Both the position numbers and the translations under genes were made by a program. A model generated the notes under the pieces. It made no database searches. It saw nothing but the letters and a program-made list of their open reading frames with translations, and was not told the DNA's origin. From Solirubrobacteraceae bacterium (GTDB lineage: Bacteria > Actinomycetota > Thermoleophilia > Solirubrobacterales > Solirubrobacteraceae): a DNA stretch of 64,000 nucleotides. The stretch spans positions 1-64,000 of the forward strand of contig JANWLE010000010.1 of assembly GCA_025451035.1 (NCBI GenBank), written 5' to 3'. Of this stretch, positions 7,863 to 16,780 are shown piece by piece; the first letter of the stretch is position 1, and every line of letters starts with the position of its first letter.

Positions 7863-9491
7863 ATGACTTCCCGCGATGATGACCGGCTGGCCCAGGTGGC
7901 AGTTCCGGCCGCCAGAGTGCTTTCGAGCACTCAGCTTGAGTTGCTTGCCGAGCACGGTGAGGAGCTCAATGCCGGAGCGGGCGAGAAGCTGTATGAGATC
8001 GGCGACGCGACCTATCCGTTCATCGCGATCATCGAGGGTGAGGCGGCGATTTTGGATGGCGCCGGGAACGAGATCGTGCGCCACGGCGCTTCGGGGTTTC
8101 TCGGCGAGGTCAACCTCCTTAGTGGGCAAGCGGTGTTCGTCACCGCGGTCGTCACTCAGCCGATGCGCTACATCGCCCTCCCGCGCGAGACGCTGCGAGC
8201 GTTGCTGTTCGATGATCCCTCGCTCTCGGATCTGATCCTTGGCGCCTTGGTGGAGCGCCGTGAGTTGCTTCAGCAGCGTCAAGGCATCGGACCGGAGATC
8301 ATCGGCCCGCGCGACTCGCCCGACACACGCCGGCTGCTCGAGTTCGCGCGAGCCCAGCGGCTCCCCCACACCTGGATCGATCCCACCGAGACGACCGATG
8401 GTGCTGACCCGGCGATGGAGCCCTCCGTGTCCGCGATGCCACTGGTGCGCCTGCCTGGCGGCGTGGAGCTTCTAAACCCGAGTAACGGCGAGCTCTCACG
8501 CACGCTCGGCATAGGTCTGGAGCTCGCGCGGCGCGAGGAGGTCGATCTTCTGATCGTCGGCGGAGGCCCTGCGGGACTCGGTGCGGCCGTGTACGGCGCC
8601 TCCGAGGGATTGGACACGCTGATCTTGGAGGGCAGCGGCATCGGTGGTCAGGCGGGCACCTCGCGCAGGATCGAGAACTACCTGGGCTTCCCCGCCGGGA
8701 TCAGCGGCAGCGAACTGACCAGTCGCGCTGCCACCCAGGCGCGCAAGTTTGGCGCGCGCCTGGCCTCGCCCTACCGCGCCCAGGAACTAAGGCCCGGCGC
8801 CGAGCGCCACCTCGTGAGGCTCGAGGACGGCCACGAGATCGCTGCACGCGCGGTGCTGCTCGCCATGGGCGCCGAATACAGGCGTCTGCCCGTGGTGGGA
8901 CTCCAGGCGTATGAGGGGCTGAGCGTGTTCTATGCCGCGGGACCATCAGAGGGTCAGCTCTGCACAGCTCAGCGCGTGGCGGTCGTCGGCGGGGGCAACT
9001 CGGCGGGCCAGGCTGCCGTCTGGCTGGCGCGCGGAGGCGCGCTCGTCACACTCCTGCACCGCCGCGGCAACCTCAGCGAGACGATGTCGCAGTATCTGAT
9101 CGATGAGCTCGACCGCTACGGGGTCGCCGTGCGCGATCGCTCTGAAATCACCAGCCTCCAAGGAGAGCACGGGCGATTGCGAGCGGTCGCGCTCGCCGAC
9201 GGAGAGCAGCTGCCGTTCTCTTTTGTGTTCCTGTTCCTGGGCGCTAGACCGTGCACTGAGTGGCTCGGTGGGGTGCTTGCGCGTGACGCCGACGGTTTTA
9301 TCCTGACCGGCGCAGACGCTAGCGCAGAGGGCCTTCTCGAGACGAGCGTGCCCGGTGTCTACGCAGCTGGCGACGTGCGCGCGGGCTCGATCAAGCGCTG
9401 CGCGACCGCAGTCGGCGAGGGCGCCGCCGTGGTCCAGTTCGCGCACGAGCGACTGGCCCGGCTCGCCGCTCGACCCGGTGTTGTTTCCTGA
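7863..9491 (+). CDS. Cyclic-nucleotide-domain / thioredoxin-reductase-like flavoprotein fusion
   Basis: A 542-residue two-part protein. Residues 20-150 form a cNMP-binding-type beta-barrel (GEKLYEIGDATYPFIAIIEG, then GASGFLGEVNLLSG). From about residue 220 there is a pyridine-nucleotide disulfide oxidoreductase: FAD motif LLIVGGGPAGLGAA, NAD(P)H motif VAVVGGGNSAGQAA and C-terminal FAD motif VYAAGDVRAGSIKR. The redox CxxC of true thioredoxin reductases is absent; the corresponding stretch reads YAAGPSEGQLC. It therefore cannot reduce thioredoxin by the usual mechanism. A ligand binding the N-terminal barrel may gate the flavin domain. No clear ribosome site precedes the ATG. Confidence 0.85.
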   Translation: MTSRDDDRLAQVAVPAARVLSSTQLELLAEHGEELNAGAGEKLYEIGDATYPFIAIIEGEAAILDGAGNEIVRHGASGFLGEVNLLSGQAVFVTAVVTQPMRYIALPRETLRALLFDDPSLSDLILGALVERRELLQQRQGIGPEIIGPRDSPDTRRLLEFARAQRLPHTWIDPTETTDGADPAMEPSVSAMPLVRLPGGVELLNPSNGELSRTLGIGLELARREEVDLLIVGGGPAGLGAAVYGASEGLDTLILEGSGIGGQAGTSRRIENYLGFPAGISGSELTSRAATQARKFGARLASPYRAQELRPGAERHLVRLEDGHEIAARAVLLAMGAEYRRLPVVGLQAYEGLSVFYAAGPSEGQLCTAQRVAVVGGGNSAGQAAVWLARGGALVTLLHRRGNLSETMSQYLIDELDRYGVAVRDRSEITSLQGEHGRLRAVALADGEQLPFSFVFLFLGARPCTEWLGGVLARDADGFILTGADASAEGLLETSVPGVYAAGDVRAGSIKRCATAVGEGAAVVQFAHERLARLAARPGVVS

Positions 9492-9910
9492 GAGCGCTAT
9501 CCCACGCGCCATCGAGACCGCCAGGCGATGTCCGATGCGCCCGACCGGGTGCGGGCACGTCGGGCGAGTCCCCTGACCGTAACGCAGCTTGCAACTGACA
9601 GCAGCTGGCAGCGAGCGGCCCGCTGACCCGACACCTAACCGATCCGCAGGTGCAGTCTCGCGGCGATGGGCGCTCACTCATCATCCAACGCGCCTTGGAG
9701 CTACTCGCAAAGTAGAACGCGGCCTCACTACCCATCACAGTGCAGGCCCCAGCTCGGCCGCTTGCGCGGCTTGGGCCCATCAGGCTGGCCATCGTGTCAT
9801 CAACTTCATGACATCGGCTGCGCCCTGCACAACGTTGCCTGGAAAATGGCAACGTTGCTCGGGAACGACATTCGCCCCGGGTTTCAATAAGGAGCACAGG
9901 CCCAGTGAAA
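9492..9910. other. Intergenic region before tRNA-Lys, with a hairpin
   Basis: I see no protein gene. The region contains a perfect 10-bp stem-loop at 9830-9857, which lies downstream of the tRNA on the minus strand. Confidence 0.5.
9830..9857 (-). terminator. Hairpin downstream of tRNA-Lys
   Basis: CAACGTTGCC (9830-9839) pairs perfectly with GGCAACGTTG (9848-9857) around an 8-base AT-rich loop. It lies 53 bases past the 3' end of the minus-strand tRNA. There is no T-run, so the terminator role is only probable. Confidence 0.45.
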
Positions 9911-9982
9911 TGCGCCGTACGGGACTCGAACCCGTCCCACCGGATTAAAAGTCCGGGGCTCTACCCGATGAGCTAACGGCGC
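9911..9982 (-). tRNA. tRNA-Lys (anticodon UUU)
   Basis: A 72-base cloverleaf on the minus strand. Acceptor arm GCGCCGT pairs with ACGGCGC. The anticodon stem CCGGA/TCCGG encloses loop CTTTTAA with anticodon TTT. The T-arm contains GTTCGAGTC. The discriminator base is A, and CCA is not encoded. Confidence 0.93.
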
Positions 9983-10182
9983 AGGACCCGAACAGTCTCT
10001 CACATGATCGCCACTCGCCCGCACCCACTGCCGGCGCCGCCCGTCGACGCCCACGTCTGAGCGACCGGGCCGCTGTCGGGCGGTGGTGATACACATCGCG
10101 CCGATGGTTATCCTGCCGTCCGTGCGACTAGCCTGCCCGTCGGTCAAGCCCGTCACCCTGAATGTCCAGGAGGTCTTTTTTC

Positions 10183-10395
10183 GTGGTTGAGGTTGAGGCT
10201 CATATCACCGGCACTGTGTGGAAGATCGAATGCGCAGTGGGCGACAAGATCGAGGAGGGCGACACGGTCGCGATTCTCGAGTCGATGAAGATGGAGATGC
10301 CGGTCGAAGCCGAAGATGCCGGCGTCGTCAAGGAGATCCTCTGCGAGGAGGGCCAGGCGGTCGACGAGGGCGACACGCTGGTCGTCCTGGAGTAG
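10183..10395 (+). CDS. Small biotin carrier (biotinyl/lipoyl attachment domain)
   Basis: A free-standing 70-residue biotinyl domain. The ESMKMEMPV motif carries the biotin-accepting lysine, flanked by the two half-barrels (GTVWKIECAVGDKIEEGD and GVVKEILCEEGQAVDEGD). I prefer the GTG at 10183 because AGGAGG (10168-10173) sits nine bases upstream; the ATG at 10162 would overlap that site. It probably serves as the carrier of a biotin-dependent carboxylase encoded elsewhere. It lies next to an enoyl-CoA hydratase and the biotin synthesis genes, so product and target of biotin are neighbours. Confidence 0.9.
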   Translation: MVEVEAHITGTVWKIECAVGDKIEEGDTVAILESMKMEMPVEAEDAGVVKEILCEEGQAVDEGDTLVVLE

Positions 10396-10399
10396 CGGG

Positions 10400-11224
10400 T
10401 TGGGAACTGGTTCCCCGCGCGAGCTCGCCGACGGCAAGCTGCTCATCGACGAGCCCGCCGCCGGGGTGACTCGCCTGACGATCTCCAATCCGGCTAAGCG
10501 AAACGCGCTGGATCACCCGATCCTGGACGCGATCACGGCGACGCTCGCGGGCCTCTCCCAGCTGGATTCCCCGACACGCTGTGTGGTGATCACGGGCGCG
10601 CACGGGATGTTCTCCGCCGGGTATGACATCGGCGAGATCCCTGACGCGGAGTTCGAGGAGCGCGCCGAGCGCCTGATCGCGCACCCGTTCACCGAAGCGA
10701 TAGAAGCGCTCGAGGCGTTCCCCTTGCCCACCGTCGCGTCGCTGCCGGGCCACACGATCGGCGGGGGGCTGGAGCTCGCGCTGGCATGCGATCTGCGGGT
10801 GGCCGAGGACGACATCAAGCTTGGGATGCCGCCGGCGAAGCTCGGCCTGGTCTACTCGCATACCGGCCTGCGGCGCTTCATCGACGCGATCGGGGTTCCC
10901 CGCACGCGCGAGCTGTTTCTGCTCGGCCGCTACATCTCGGCCTCGACGGCGCTGCAATGGGGACTCGTAAACCGGGTGGCGGGCGCCGGCGAGCTCGAGC
11001 CGCTGACGCTCGAGCTGGCCGGCGAGATGGCGGGCAATGCCCCCCTATCGCAGACAGGCAACAAGCGCGTAATCGCCGCGCTACTGCACGCCCACGGCGA
11101 GCTTGCGCCCGACGTGGAAGAGGAGCTGATCGAGCTGCGCCGCACCTCGTTCGCCTCTGATGACATGCGCGAGGGCATGCGCGCCTTCGCCGAGAAACGC
11201 CCCGCTAACTGGCAGGGGCGCTAG
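10400..11224 (+). CDS. Enoyl-CoA hydratase/isomerase family protein
   Basis: A 274-residue crotonase-fold protein. LTISNPAKRNALDHPILDAI is the N-terminal strand. AHGMFSAGYDIGEIPD forms the first oxyanion-hole region and LPGHTIGGGLELALACDLR the second. No ATG fits; a TTG at 10400, five bases after the carrier gene, gives a product of usual family length. It may act on a CoA thioester linked to the neighbouring carboxylase carrier or to pimeloyl supply for biotin, but nothing in the sequence fixes the substrate. Confidence 0.85.
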   Translation: MGTGSPRELADGKLLIDEPAAGVTRLTISNPAKRNALDHPILDAITATLAGLSQLDSPTRCVVITGAHGMFSAGYDIGEIPDAEFEERAERLIAHPFTEAIEALEAFPLPTVASLPGHTIGGGLELALACDLRVAEDDIKLGMPPAKLGLVYSHTGLRRFIDAIGVPRTRELFLLGRYISASTALQWGLVNRVAGAGELEPLTLELAGEMAGNAPLSQTGNKRVIAALLHAHGELAPDVEEELIELRRTSFASDDMREGMRAFAEKRPANWQGR

Positions 11225-11358
11225 CCGGCCAGTGGCGATAGACGCGGACAGCGCCAAACCTTGCCGATCAGTCGCAGATGGCTGGGCGCGCGAGCGCCGC
11301 TGACGTCCGCCACTTCGCATAACGTCCGCCGCCAACAACAACCGGAGGTCCTAGTCAC

Positions 11359-12543
11359 ATGGCGCCGCTCATCACCCGCGAGGAAGCCCTCCAGCTCGGC
11401 GAGATCGAGGATCACGCGCAGATCGAAGCGCTCGTAGAGCGCGCCTGGCAGGCCCGGGTCGAGCGGTTCTCCGATTCGACCGACATGTGCTCGCTGGTGA
11501 ACGCCAAGTCCGGTGGGTGCGCCGAGGACTGCGGCTTCTGCGCCCAGTCGCGTTTCGCCGAGGCGGAGACACCGATGCACGCGATGATGGAGCCCGAGCA
11601 AATCCTCGAACACGCACTCGCCGCCGAAGCCGCGGGCGCGCACCGCTTCTGCATGGTCACCCAGGGCCAGGGCTTGTCCAAGCGCGACTTCGAGAAGATC
11701 GTGCAGGGAGCACGCCTGGTCGCCGAGCAGACCAACCTCAAGCGCTGCGCGTCGATCGGGCACATGTCACTCGCGCGCGCCCACGCGCTCAAGCAAGCCG
11801 GGATCCAGCGGGTGCACCACAACGTCGAGACGGCGTCCAGCTACTACCCGGAGGTCACCAGCACCGTCCAATACGAGGGTCGCCTGCGTACCATCCAGGC
11901 CGTCCGCGAGGCTGGGCTTGAGACATGCGTAGGCGGGATCCTGAACCTCGGCGAGAGCCGTGAGCAGCGAGTCGAGATGGCCTTCGAGCTGGCGGCGATC
12001 AACCCGACGAGCGTGCCGATCAACCTGTTGAACCCCCGGCCGGGCACCAAGTTCGGCGAGCGTGAGCTGATCGACCCATGGGAGGCGGTCAAGTGGATAG
12101 CGATCTTCCGCCTGATCATTCCAGAAGCCCTGTTCCGCCTGTGCGGGGGCCGCACAGAGAACCTCGGCGAGCTGCAGCCGCTGGCTGTCAAGGCGGGGCT
12201 GAATGGCGTGATGATGGGCAACTTCCTGACCACGCTCGGTAACGCTCCCGAGGACGATAGGGCGATGTTCCAGGAGCTCGGCCTGAACGTCGCGCGCCAA
12301 CCGGACAACGGCGCGAACCCTCGTCCGGACAACCGCTGCGGCTACCTGGAGGGCGAGACGCCCGATGTCGTACAGGAGCACCTGCACGACGTCGCGCGGG
12401 GCTCAGCGGAGAACGCGCTTGAGTTGAACGTACGGCTGTGGGACCCGTCGACCCAGCTGCGCTACCGCGCCAAACGATCCGTGCCGCCGCGCCCTGACGG
12501 GCACAGCGTGCCGGCGGGCGCGGTGCCGGTCACCACGGACTGA
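11359..12543 (+). CDS. bioB: Biotin synthase
   Basis: A radical SAM enzyme that inserts sulfur into dethiobiotin. The cluster motif CAEDCGFC gives Cys54, Cys58 and Cys61 for the 4Fe-4S/SAM site. Family segments NVETASSYYPEV, GGILNLGESREQRVEMAFEL and PINLLNPRPGTK are all present. At 394 residues it is longer than the about 340 usual because of a C-terminal extension with no recognised domain. A GGAGGT site lies 11 bases before the ATG. First of the bioB-bioF-bioD series. Confidence 0.96.
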   Translation: MAPLITREEALQLGEIEDHAQIEALVERAWQARVERFSDSTDMCSLVNAKSGGCAEDCGFCAQSRFAEAETPMHAMMEPEQILEHALAAEAAGAHRFCMVTQGQGLSKRDFEKIVQGARLVAEQTNLKRCASIGHMSLARAHALKQAGIQRVHHNVETASSYYPEVTSTVQYEGRLRTIQAVREAGLETCVGGILNLGESREQRVEMAFELAAINPTSVPINLLNPRPGTKFGERELIDPWEAVKWIAIFRLIIPEALFRLCGGRTENLGELQPLAVKAGLNGVMMGNFLTTLGNAPEDDRAMFQELGLNVARQPDNGANPRPDNRCGYLEGETPDVVQEHLHDVARGSAENALELNVRLWDPSTQLRYRAKRSVPPRPDGHSVPAGAVPVTTD

Positions 12544-12583
12544 CGACGGGCGCATACACCAGGGCGAGCCAGAGGAGACACGG

Positions 12584-13876
12584 ATGACCGAGATCGAGCA
12601 GCGGATGGCAGAACTGGAGCGGCTCGGCCTGCAGCGCAGGCTGCGGATGGTCTCCGGTCCACAGGGGCCGCGTGTGCTGCTGGACGGCAAGCCGGTGCTG
12701 CTTCTCTGCTCGAACAACTACCTCGGCCTCGCGGATCATCCACGGGTGCGCGAGGCGGCCGCCGACGCGGCGATGCGCTGGGGCGTCGGCGCAGGCGCCT
12801 CCCGCCTCGTATCGGGCACGATGACGATCCACCGCCGCCTGGAGGAGCGCCTGGCGACGTTCGAGCGCAGCGAGGCGTGCGTGCTGTTCGGCTCCGGCTA
12901 TCTGGCCAACCTCGGCGTGATCGGCGCGCTCGCCGGGCCGGGCGATGTGATCTTCTCTGACGAGCTCAACCACGCGTCGATCATCGATGGTTGCCGCGCT
13001 TCGCGCGCCCGGGTTCTCGTCTACCGTCACGCCGACGCCGAGCACCTGCAGTGGCACCTCACGCGCGCACCCCGGGACGGACGGAGGCTGATCGTCACTG
13101 ACTCGGTCTTCTCGATGGATGGCGACGTGGCGCCACTCGCAGACATCGCCGAACTCGCCGAGGCTTACCAAGCTTGCCTGGTCGTGGACGAGGCGCATGC
13201 GACTGGTGCGCTTGGCCCCGGCGGGCGCGGCGCGGTCGCGCAGGCCGGCATCGAGGACCAGGTCGATGTCTTGATCGGCACGCTCAGCAAGGCGCTCGGC
13301 TCCTACGGCGCCTACGCGTGCGCGAGCGAGACGATGACGCGTTACCTGATCAACTGCGCACGCTCGCTGATCTTCTCGACCGCGCCGCCGCCCCCGGCGG
13401 TCGCGGGCGCGCTCGCCGCGCTGGGGCTGCTCGAAGAGCGCCCGCACCGCGTGGAGCGGCTCAACTGGGCCGCGCGCACGCTGCGCGAGGCGCTAGCGCG
13501 GGAGGGGTTCGCTCTCGGCGCCAGCGAGCTACACATCATCCCGCTGGTCGTCGGCGACGAGCGCACGGCTGTGCGGATGTGCCACGAGGCGGTCGAACAC
13601 GGCGTGTTCGCGCAGGCGATCCGCCCACCGACGGTGCCGCAGGGGACCTCGCGGCTGCGCCTCACGGTGATGGCCTCCCATACCGAGCGTGAGCTGCGGC
13701 GCGCGGCGCAGGTCCTGGCCCGTGCGGCGCGCAACCAAAAGCTCGACCTGTCGCTCACCGCGCGAGGCCCGAACGCGGCGGGCCAGGGAGAGCGCGCCGC
13801 CGAGCCCGCGCGCGAGCTGCAGCCGAACCAGCCGTTTGACTTGGAGCGTGAAGAGTCGATGGCTCACGCCGCCTAG
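12584..13876 (+). CDS. bioF: 8-amino-7-oxononanoate synthase
   Basis: A PLP-dependent alpha-oxoamine synthase that condenses pimeloyl-ACP or -CoA with alanine. Family marks are [61 protein letters not shown] and the PLP lysine in [12 protein letters not shown]. It ends with a 40-residue low-complexity tail beyond the usual fold. A GAGGAGA ribosome site precedes the ATG. bioD follows after a short gap. Confidence 0.93.
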   Translation: MTEIEQRMAELERLGLQRRLRMVSGPQGPRVLLDGKPVLLLCSNNYLGLADHPRVREAAADAAMRWGVGAGASRLVSGTMTIHRRLEERLATFERSEACVLFGSGYLANLGVIGALAGPGDVIFSDELNHASIIDGCRASRARVLVYRHADAEHLQWHLTRAPRDGRRLIVTDSVFSMDGDVAPLADIAELAEAYQACLVVDEAHATGALGPGGRGAVAQAGIEDQVDVLIGTLSKALGSYGAYACASETMTRYLINCARSLIFSTAPPPPAVAGALAALGLLEERPHRVERLNWAARTLREALAREGFALGASELHIIPLVVGDERTAVRMCHEAVEHGVFAQAIRPPTVPQGTSRLRLTVMASHTERELRRAAQVLARAARNQKLDLSLTARGPNAAGQGERAAEPARELQPNQPFDLEREESMAHAA

Positions 13877-13899
13877 CGCCCGGCTTGACGCTGCGCCAG

Positions 13900-14580
13900 A
13901 TGCGCGGGCTCTTCATCACCGGCACCGACACCGCCGCTGGCAAGACGATACTCAGCGCGGCGCTGCTGGCGGCGATGGTCAGGCATGGCAAGCCGGTGCG
14001 CGCACACAAGCCGGTGGTCACCGGCGTGGACGAGAGCGCACCTGACTGGCCGGCAGACCACGTGCTGCTCGGCTCGATCGCCCGTATGCGAGCCGAGGAC
14101 GTCTCGCCGCTGCGCTACCCGGCGGCCGCATCACCCCACCTAGCGGCGTCGCTCGCCGGCGAGAGCATCGACCCGGCGGGGCTGCTCGCCCGCGCCCGCG
14201 CGGCAGCCGAACCAGACCACACGCTGATCGTCGAGGGCGTCGGTGGTCTGCTGGTGCCGCTGGCCGGCGGCTACACAGTCGCCGACTTCGCCTGTGAGCT
14301 CGGCCTGGGATTGCTCATCGCCGCACGTGCGGGCCTCGGCACGATCAACCACACGCTGCTCACCCTGCACGCCGCGCGCGCATACGGCCTGCGCGTGCAC
14401 GCGGTCGTGCTGACCCCGTGGCCGGCAGCGCCGTCAGACGTCGAGCTCTCTAACCGCGAGACGATCGCCTCGCTCGGAGAGGTCGAGGTGGCGACGCTCG
14501 ACACGCTCGAGAACGCCGACCTGGAGGGCCTCGCCCGCGCCGGCGAGCGGTTGCCGTGGCGACGCTGGCTCGCCGCGTAG
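13900..14580 (+). CDS. bioD: Dethiobiotin synthetase
   Basis: An ATP-dependent carboxylase closing the ureido ring of dethiobiotin. It has a P-loop-like GTDTAAGKT near the N-terminus, the substrate lysine in AHKPVVTG, and VEGVGGLLVPL. The ATG at 13900 puts the usual MRGLFITGTDT at the N-terminus; a TTG at 13885 is the alternative. 226 residues, normal for the family. It converges with bioA, encoded on the other strand 15 bp away. Confidence 0.95.
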   Translation: MRGLFITGTDTAAGKTILSAALLAAMVRHGKPVRAHKPVVTGVDESAPDWPADHVLLGSIARMRAEDVSPLRYPAAASPHLAASLAGESIDPAGLLARARAAAEPDHTLIVEGVGGLLVPLAGGYTVADFACELGLGLLIAARAGLGTINHTLLTLHAARAYGLRVHAVVLTPWPAAPSDVELSNRETIASLGEVEVATLDTLENADLEGLARAGERLPWRRWLAA

Positions 14581-14595
14581 GCGCGCTGGCTCGCT

Positions 14596-15909
14596 TCAGG
14601 CGACGGCTGCGGCCGCCACCATCGCGCCGGTGATCGCAGCGACCTCGTCGGAGCCCGTCACATACGGCGGCATCGCGTAGATAAGCTCGCGGAAAGGGCG
14701 TAGCCACACGCCCTGGGCGAGGGCCGCCGCGCTCGCGCGAGCGAGGTCCACTTCGTGCTCGAGTTCGACGACGCCGATCGCGCCGAGCACACGCACGTCG
14801 CTTACGCCGGGCAGCTCCCGCGCTGGCGCGAGGCCCGCTCGCAGCTGGCTTTCGATCCGCAAGACACGCTGGCGCCAATCTCCATCGGCGAGCAGCTCGA
14901 GCGAGGCGAGCGCCACAGCACACGCGAGCGGGTTCGCCATGAACGTCGGGCCGTGCATCAGCGCGCCTCCCTCGCCGTTTGAGATCGCCCGGGCGATCTC
15001 CCCGGTGCAAAGCGTCGCTGCGAGCGTCATGTAACCGCCGGTCAGCGCCTTGCCGACGCACATCACATCCGGTCGCACGCCGGCATGCTCGCACGCGAAC
15101 AGCACACCGGTCCTGCCGAAGCCGGTCGCGATCTCATCGGCAACGAGCGGCAGGCCGTGATCGTCGCAGAGCTCGCGCAGCAGCCTCAGGCACTCCGGCG
15201 AGTGAAAGCGCATGCCTCCCGCTCCCTGCACGATCGGCTCGACGATCACACCGGCGAGCTCCTCGGCGTGGCGCTCAAACAGCTCCCTCACGGCGCCGGC
15301 CCAGTCCGGCTGAAGCCGCGCGTTAAAGCCATCTGGCGGCCGCGGCGCGAACACGTGCTCAGCCAGGACGCCGGTGAACAGACGATGCATGCCTCCGACG
15401 GGGTCGCACACCGCCATCGCCCCGAACGTGTCGCCGTGGTAGCCGCCGCGCACGGTCAACAGGCGGCTGCGCCGCTCCTCGCCGCGCGCGCGGGATCGCT
15501 GCAGGCACATCTTGATCGCGACCTCCACCGACACAGAGCCGGAGTCGGCGAAGAACACGTGCTCGAGGCCCGCGGGGGTGATCGCCAGCAGGCGTTGCGC
15601 GAGTGCCACGGCGGGCTCGTGCGTCAGCCCGCCGAACATGACGTGCGCCATACGGTCCAGCTGCTCACGCAGCGCCTCATCCAGCCGCGGTTGTTTGTAG
15701 CCGTGGATCGCACACCACCACGAGGACATGCCGTCGATGAGCTCGCGCCCGTCAGCCAGGCGCAGGCGGACGCCGTCGGCGGAGAGCACCGGCAGCGAGG
15801 GCGGCGTGACTGGTATCCCCGCGTAGGGGTGCCAGACACGCTTTTGGTCGAGCTCTAGGAGCTGCGCCCAGTCAGTCAGGCTGTCAATCCTCGTACGGCG
15901 TGAAATCAC
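14596..15909 (-). CDS. bioA: Adenosylmethionine-8-amino-7-oxononanoate aminotransferase
   Basis: Class III aminotransferase converting 8-amino-7-oxononanoate to 7,8-diaminopelargonic acid. Seen: VWHPYAGI at the N-terminus, [12 protein letters not shown] substrate region, [28 protein letters not shown] and PLP lysine [14 protein letters not shown]. The N-terminus is best served by the GTG at 15909, which overlaps the rubredoxin gene by 26 bp; longer starts would run through it. With bioB, bioF and bioD it completes the ring-assembly half of biotin synthesis. Confidence 0.93.
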   Translation of the reverse strand: MISRRTRIDSLTDWAQLLELDQKRVWHPYAGIPVTPPSLPVLSADGVRLRLADGRELIDGMSSWWCAIHGYKQPRLDEALREQLDRMAHVMFGGLTHEPAVALAQRLLAITPAGLEHVFFADSGSVSVEVAIKMCLQRSRARGEERRSRLLTVRGGYHGDTFGAMAVCDPVGGMHRLFTGVLAEHVFAPRPPDGFNARLQPDWAGAVRELFERHAEELAGVIVEPIVQGAGGMRFHSPECLRLLRELCDDHGLPLVADEIATGFGRTGVLFACEHAGVRPDVMCVGKALTGGYMTLAATLCTGEIARAISNGEGGALMHGPTFMANPLACAVALASLELLADGDWRQRVLRIESQLRAGLAPARELPGVSDVRVLGAIGVVELEHEVDLARASAAALAQGVWLRPFRELIYAMPPYVTGSDEVAAITGAMVAAAAVA

Positions 15910-16063
15910 GCTTGCGCGCGCCGCACACCGGGCAGTACCAGGTGTCGGGGATCTCATCAAATGAGGTGCCGGCAGGGATGCCGCCGTCGGGATCGCCTTC
16001 CTGGGGGTCGTAGATGTAGCCGCAGGACTCGCAGATCCAGCGCTGGAGGGTGGTGGTCGTCAT
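15884..16063 (-). CDS. Rubredoxin
   Basis: A 59-residue one-iron electron carrier. The two metal knuckles CESCGYIYD and CPVCGARK are 33 residues apart, as in all rubredoxins, and the acidic central segment ([19 protein letters not shown]) is canonical. It is transcribed towards bioA and overlaps its proposed GTG start, so translation is likely coupled. An electron carrier here may feed an oxygenase or reductase. Its link to biotin synthesis is positional only. Confidence 0.95.
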   Translation of the reverse strand: MTTTTLQRWICESCGYIYDPQEGDPDGGIPAGTSFDEIPDTWYCPVCGARKRDFTPYED

Positions 16064-16108
16064 GCATGGAAGATTACCGACCGAGCCCCGTCGCGCTAGG
16101 GTCAGCTG

Positions 16109-16744
16109 ATGCGCTCATTCGACCTCGACGGACGGCCCGCCCCAGGGGAGGACTACAACCCGGGTGAGGCGACCCCGCCGCGTCAGGCTGCGACCGTGAT
16201 CCTGCTGCGTGGAGGGTCCGAGCGGCTCGAGGTCTTGCTGGTGCGGCGCACCCCGCAGGCGCGTTTCATGGGCGGCGTTTGGGTGTTCCCCGGCGGCGCG
16301 GTCGACGCCGGAGAGGGGGACGGCGAGCGCGCGCACCGCGCGGCGGCGTTGCGGGAGCTCGAGGAGGAGGCATCCGTCACCGTCGCCGACCCGGATGCGC
16401 TAGTCAAGTTCTCGCGCTGGATCACCCCGGCTGAGGTAAAGATCCGCTTCGACACGCATTTCTTCCTCGCGTCCCTGCCAGCCGGCCAGTCGGTGGCCGT
16501 TGACGGTGAGGAGTGCGTGGACTTTGGCTGGTTCACCGCCCAGGGGGCATTGGACGCCCACCGCGCGGGCGATATTGAGCTCGTCTTCCCGACGATCAAG
16601 CACCTGGAGCAGCTGAGCGCGTTCGCGAGCGAGAGCGAGCTGCTCGCTTACGCGACGGGCCGTGAGGTGCAGCCGGTGCAGCCGCGCGTGGTGCTCGAGG
16701 GCGAGGTCGCACGTGTGCTTCTGCCAGGCGAGCCCGGGTACTAG
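16109..16744 (+). CDS. Nudix hydrolase
   Basis: A 211-residue Nudix-fold protein. VWVFPGGAVDAGEGDGERAH then AALRELEEEASV form the Nudix box, with the REL-EE metal ligands. The spacing between the Gly part and the REL-EE helix is longer than in the 23-residue consensus, as in NUDT19/RNU-type CoA diphosphatases. The region after it (RWITPAEVKIRFDTHFFLA) also matches that subgroup. Substrate not determined, possibly CoA or a CoA ester. Divergent from rubredoxin with 45 bp between. Confidence 0.88.
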   Translation: MRSFDLDGRPAPGEDYNPGEATPPRQAATVILLRGGSERLEVLLVRRTPQARFMGGVWVFPGGAVDAGEGDGERAHRAAALRELEEEASVTVADPDALVKFSRWITPAEVKIRFDTHFFLASLPAGQSVAVDGEECVDFGWFTAQGALDAHRAGDIELVFPTIKHLEQLSAFASESELLAYATGREVQPVQPRVVLEGEVARVLLPGEPGY

Positions 16745-16780
16745 CGAGACGATGAGCGCGCGCGTGATAAGACTGGATTG

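Noticed and set aside
9830-9982. Integrative element attachment at tRNA-Lys
   Set aside because: No integrase, no repeated tRNA 3' end and no mobile genes nearby in the window.
12530-13447. 305-codon minus-strand frame opposite bioF
   Set aside because: Shadow of bioF in GC-rich DNA; no recognisable motif.
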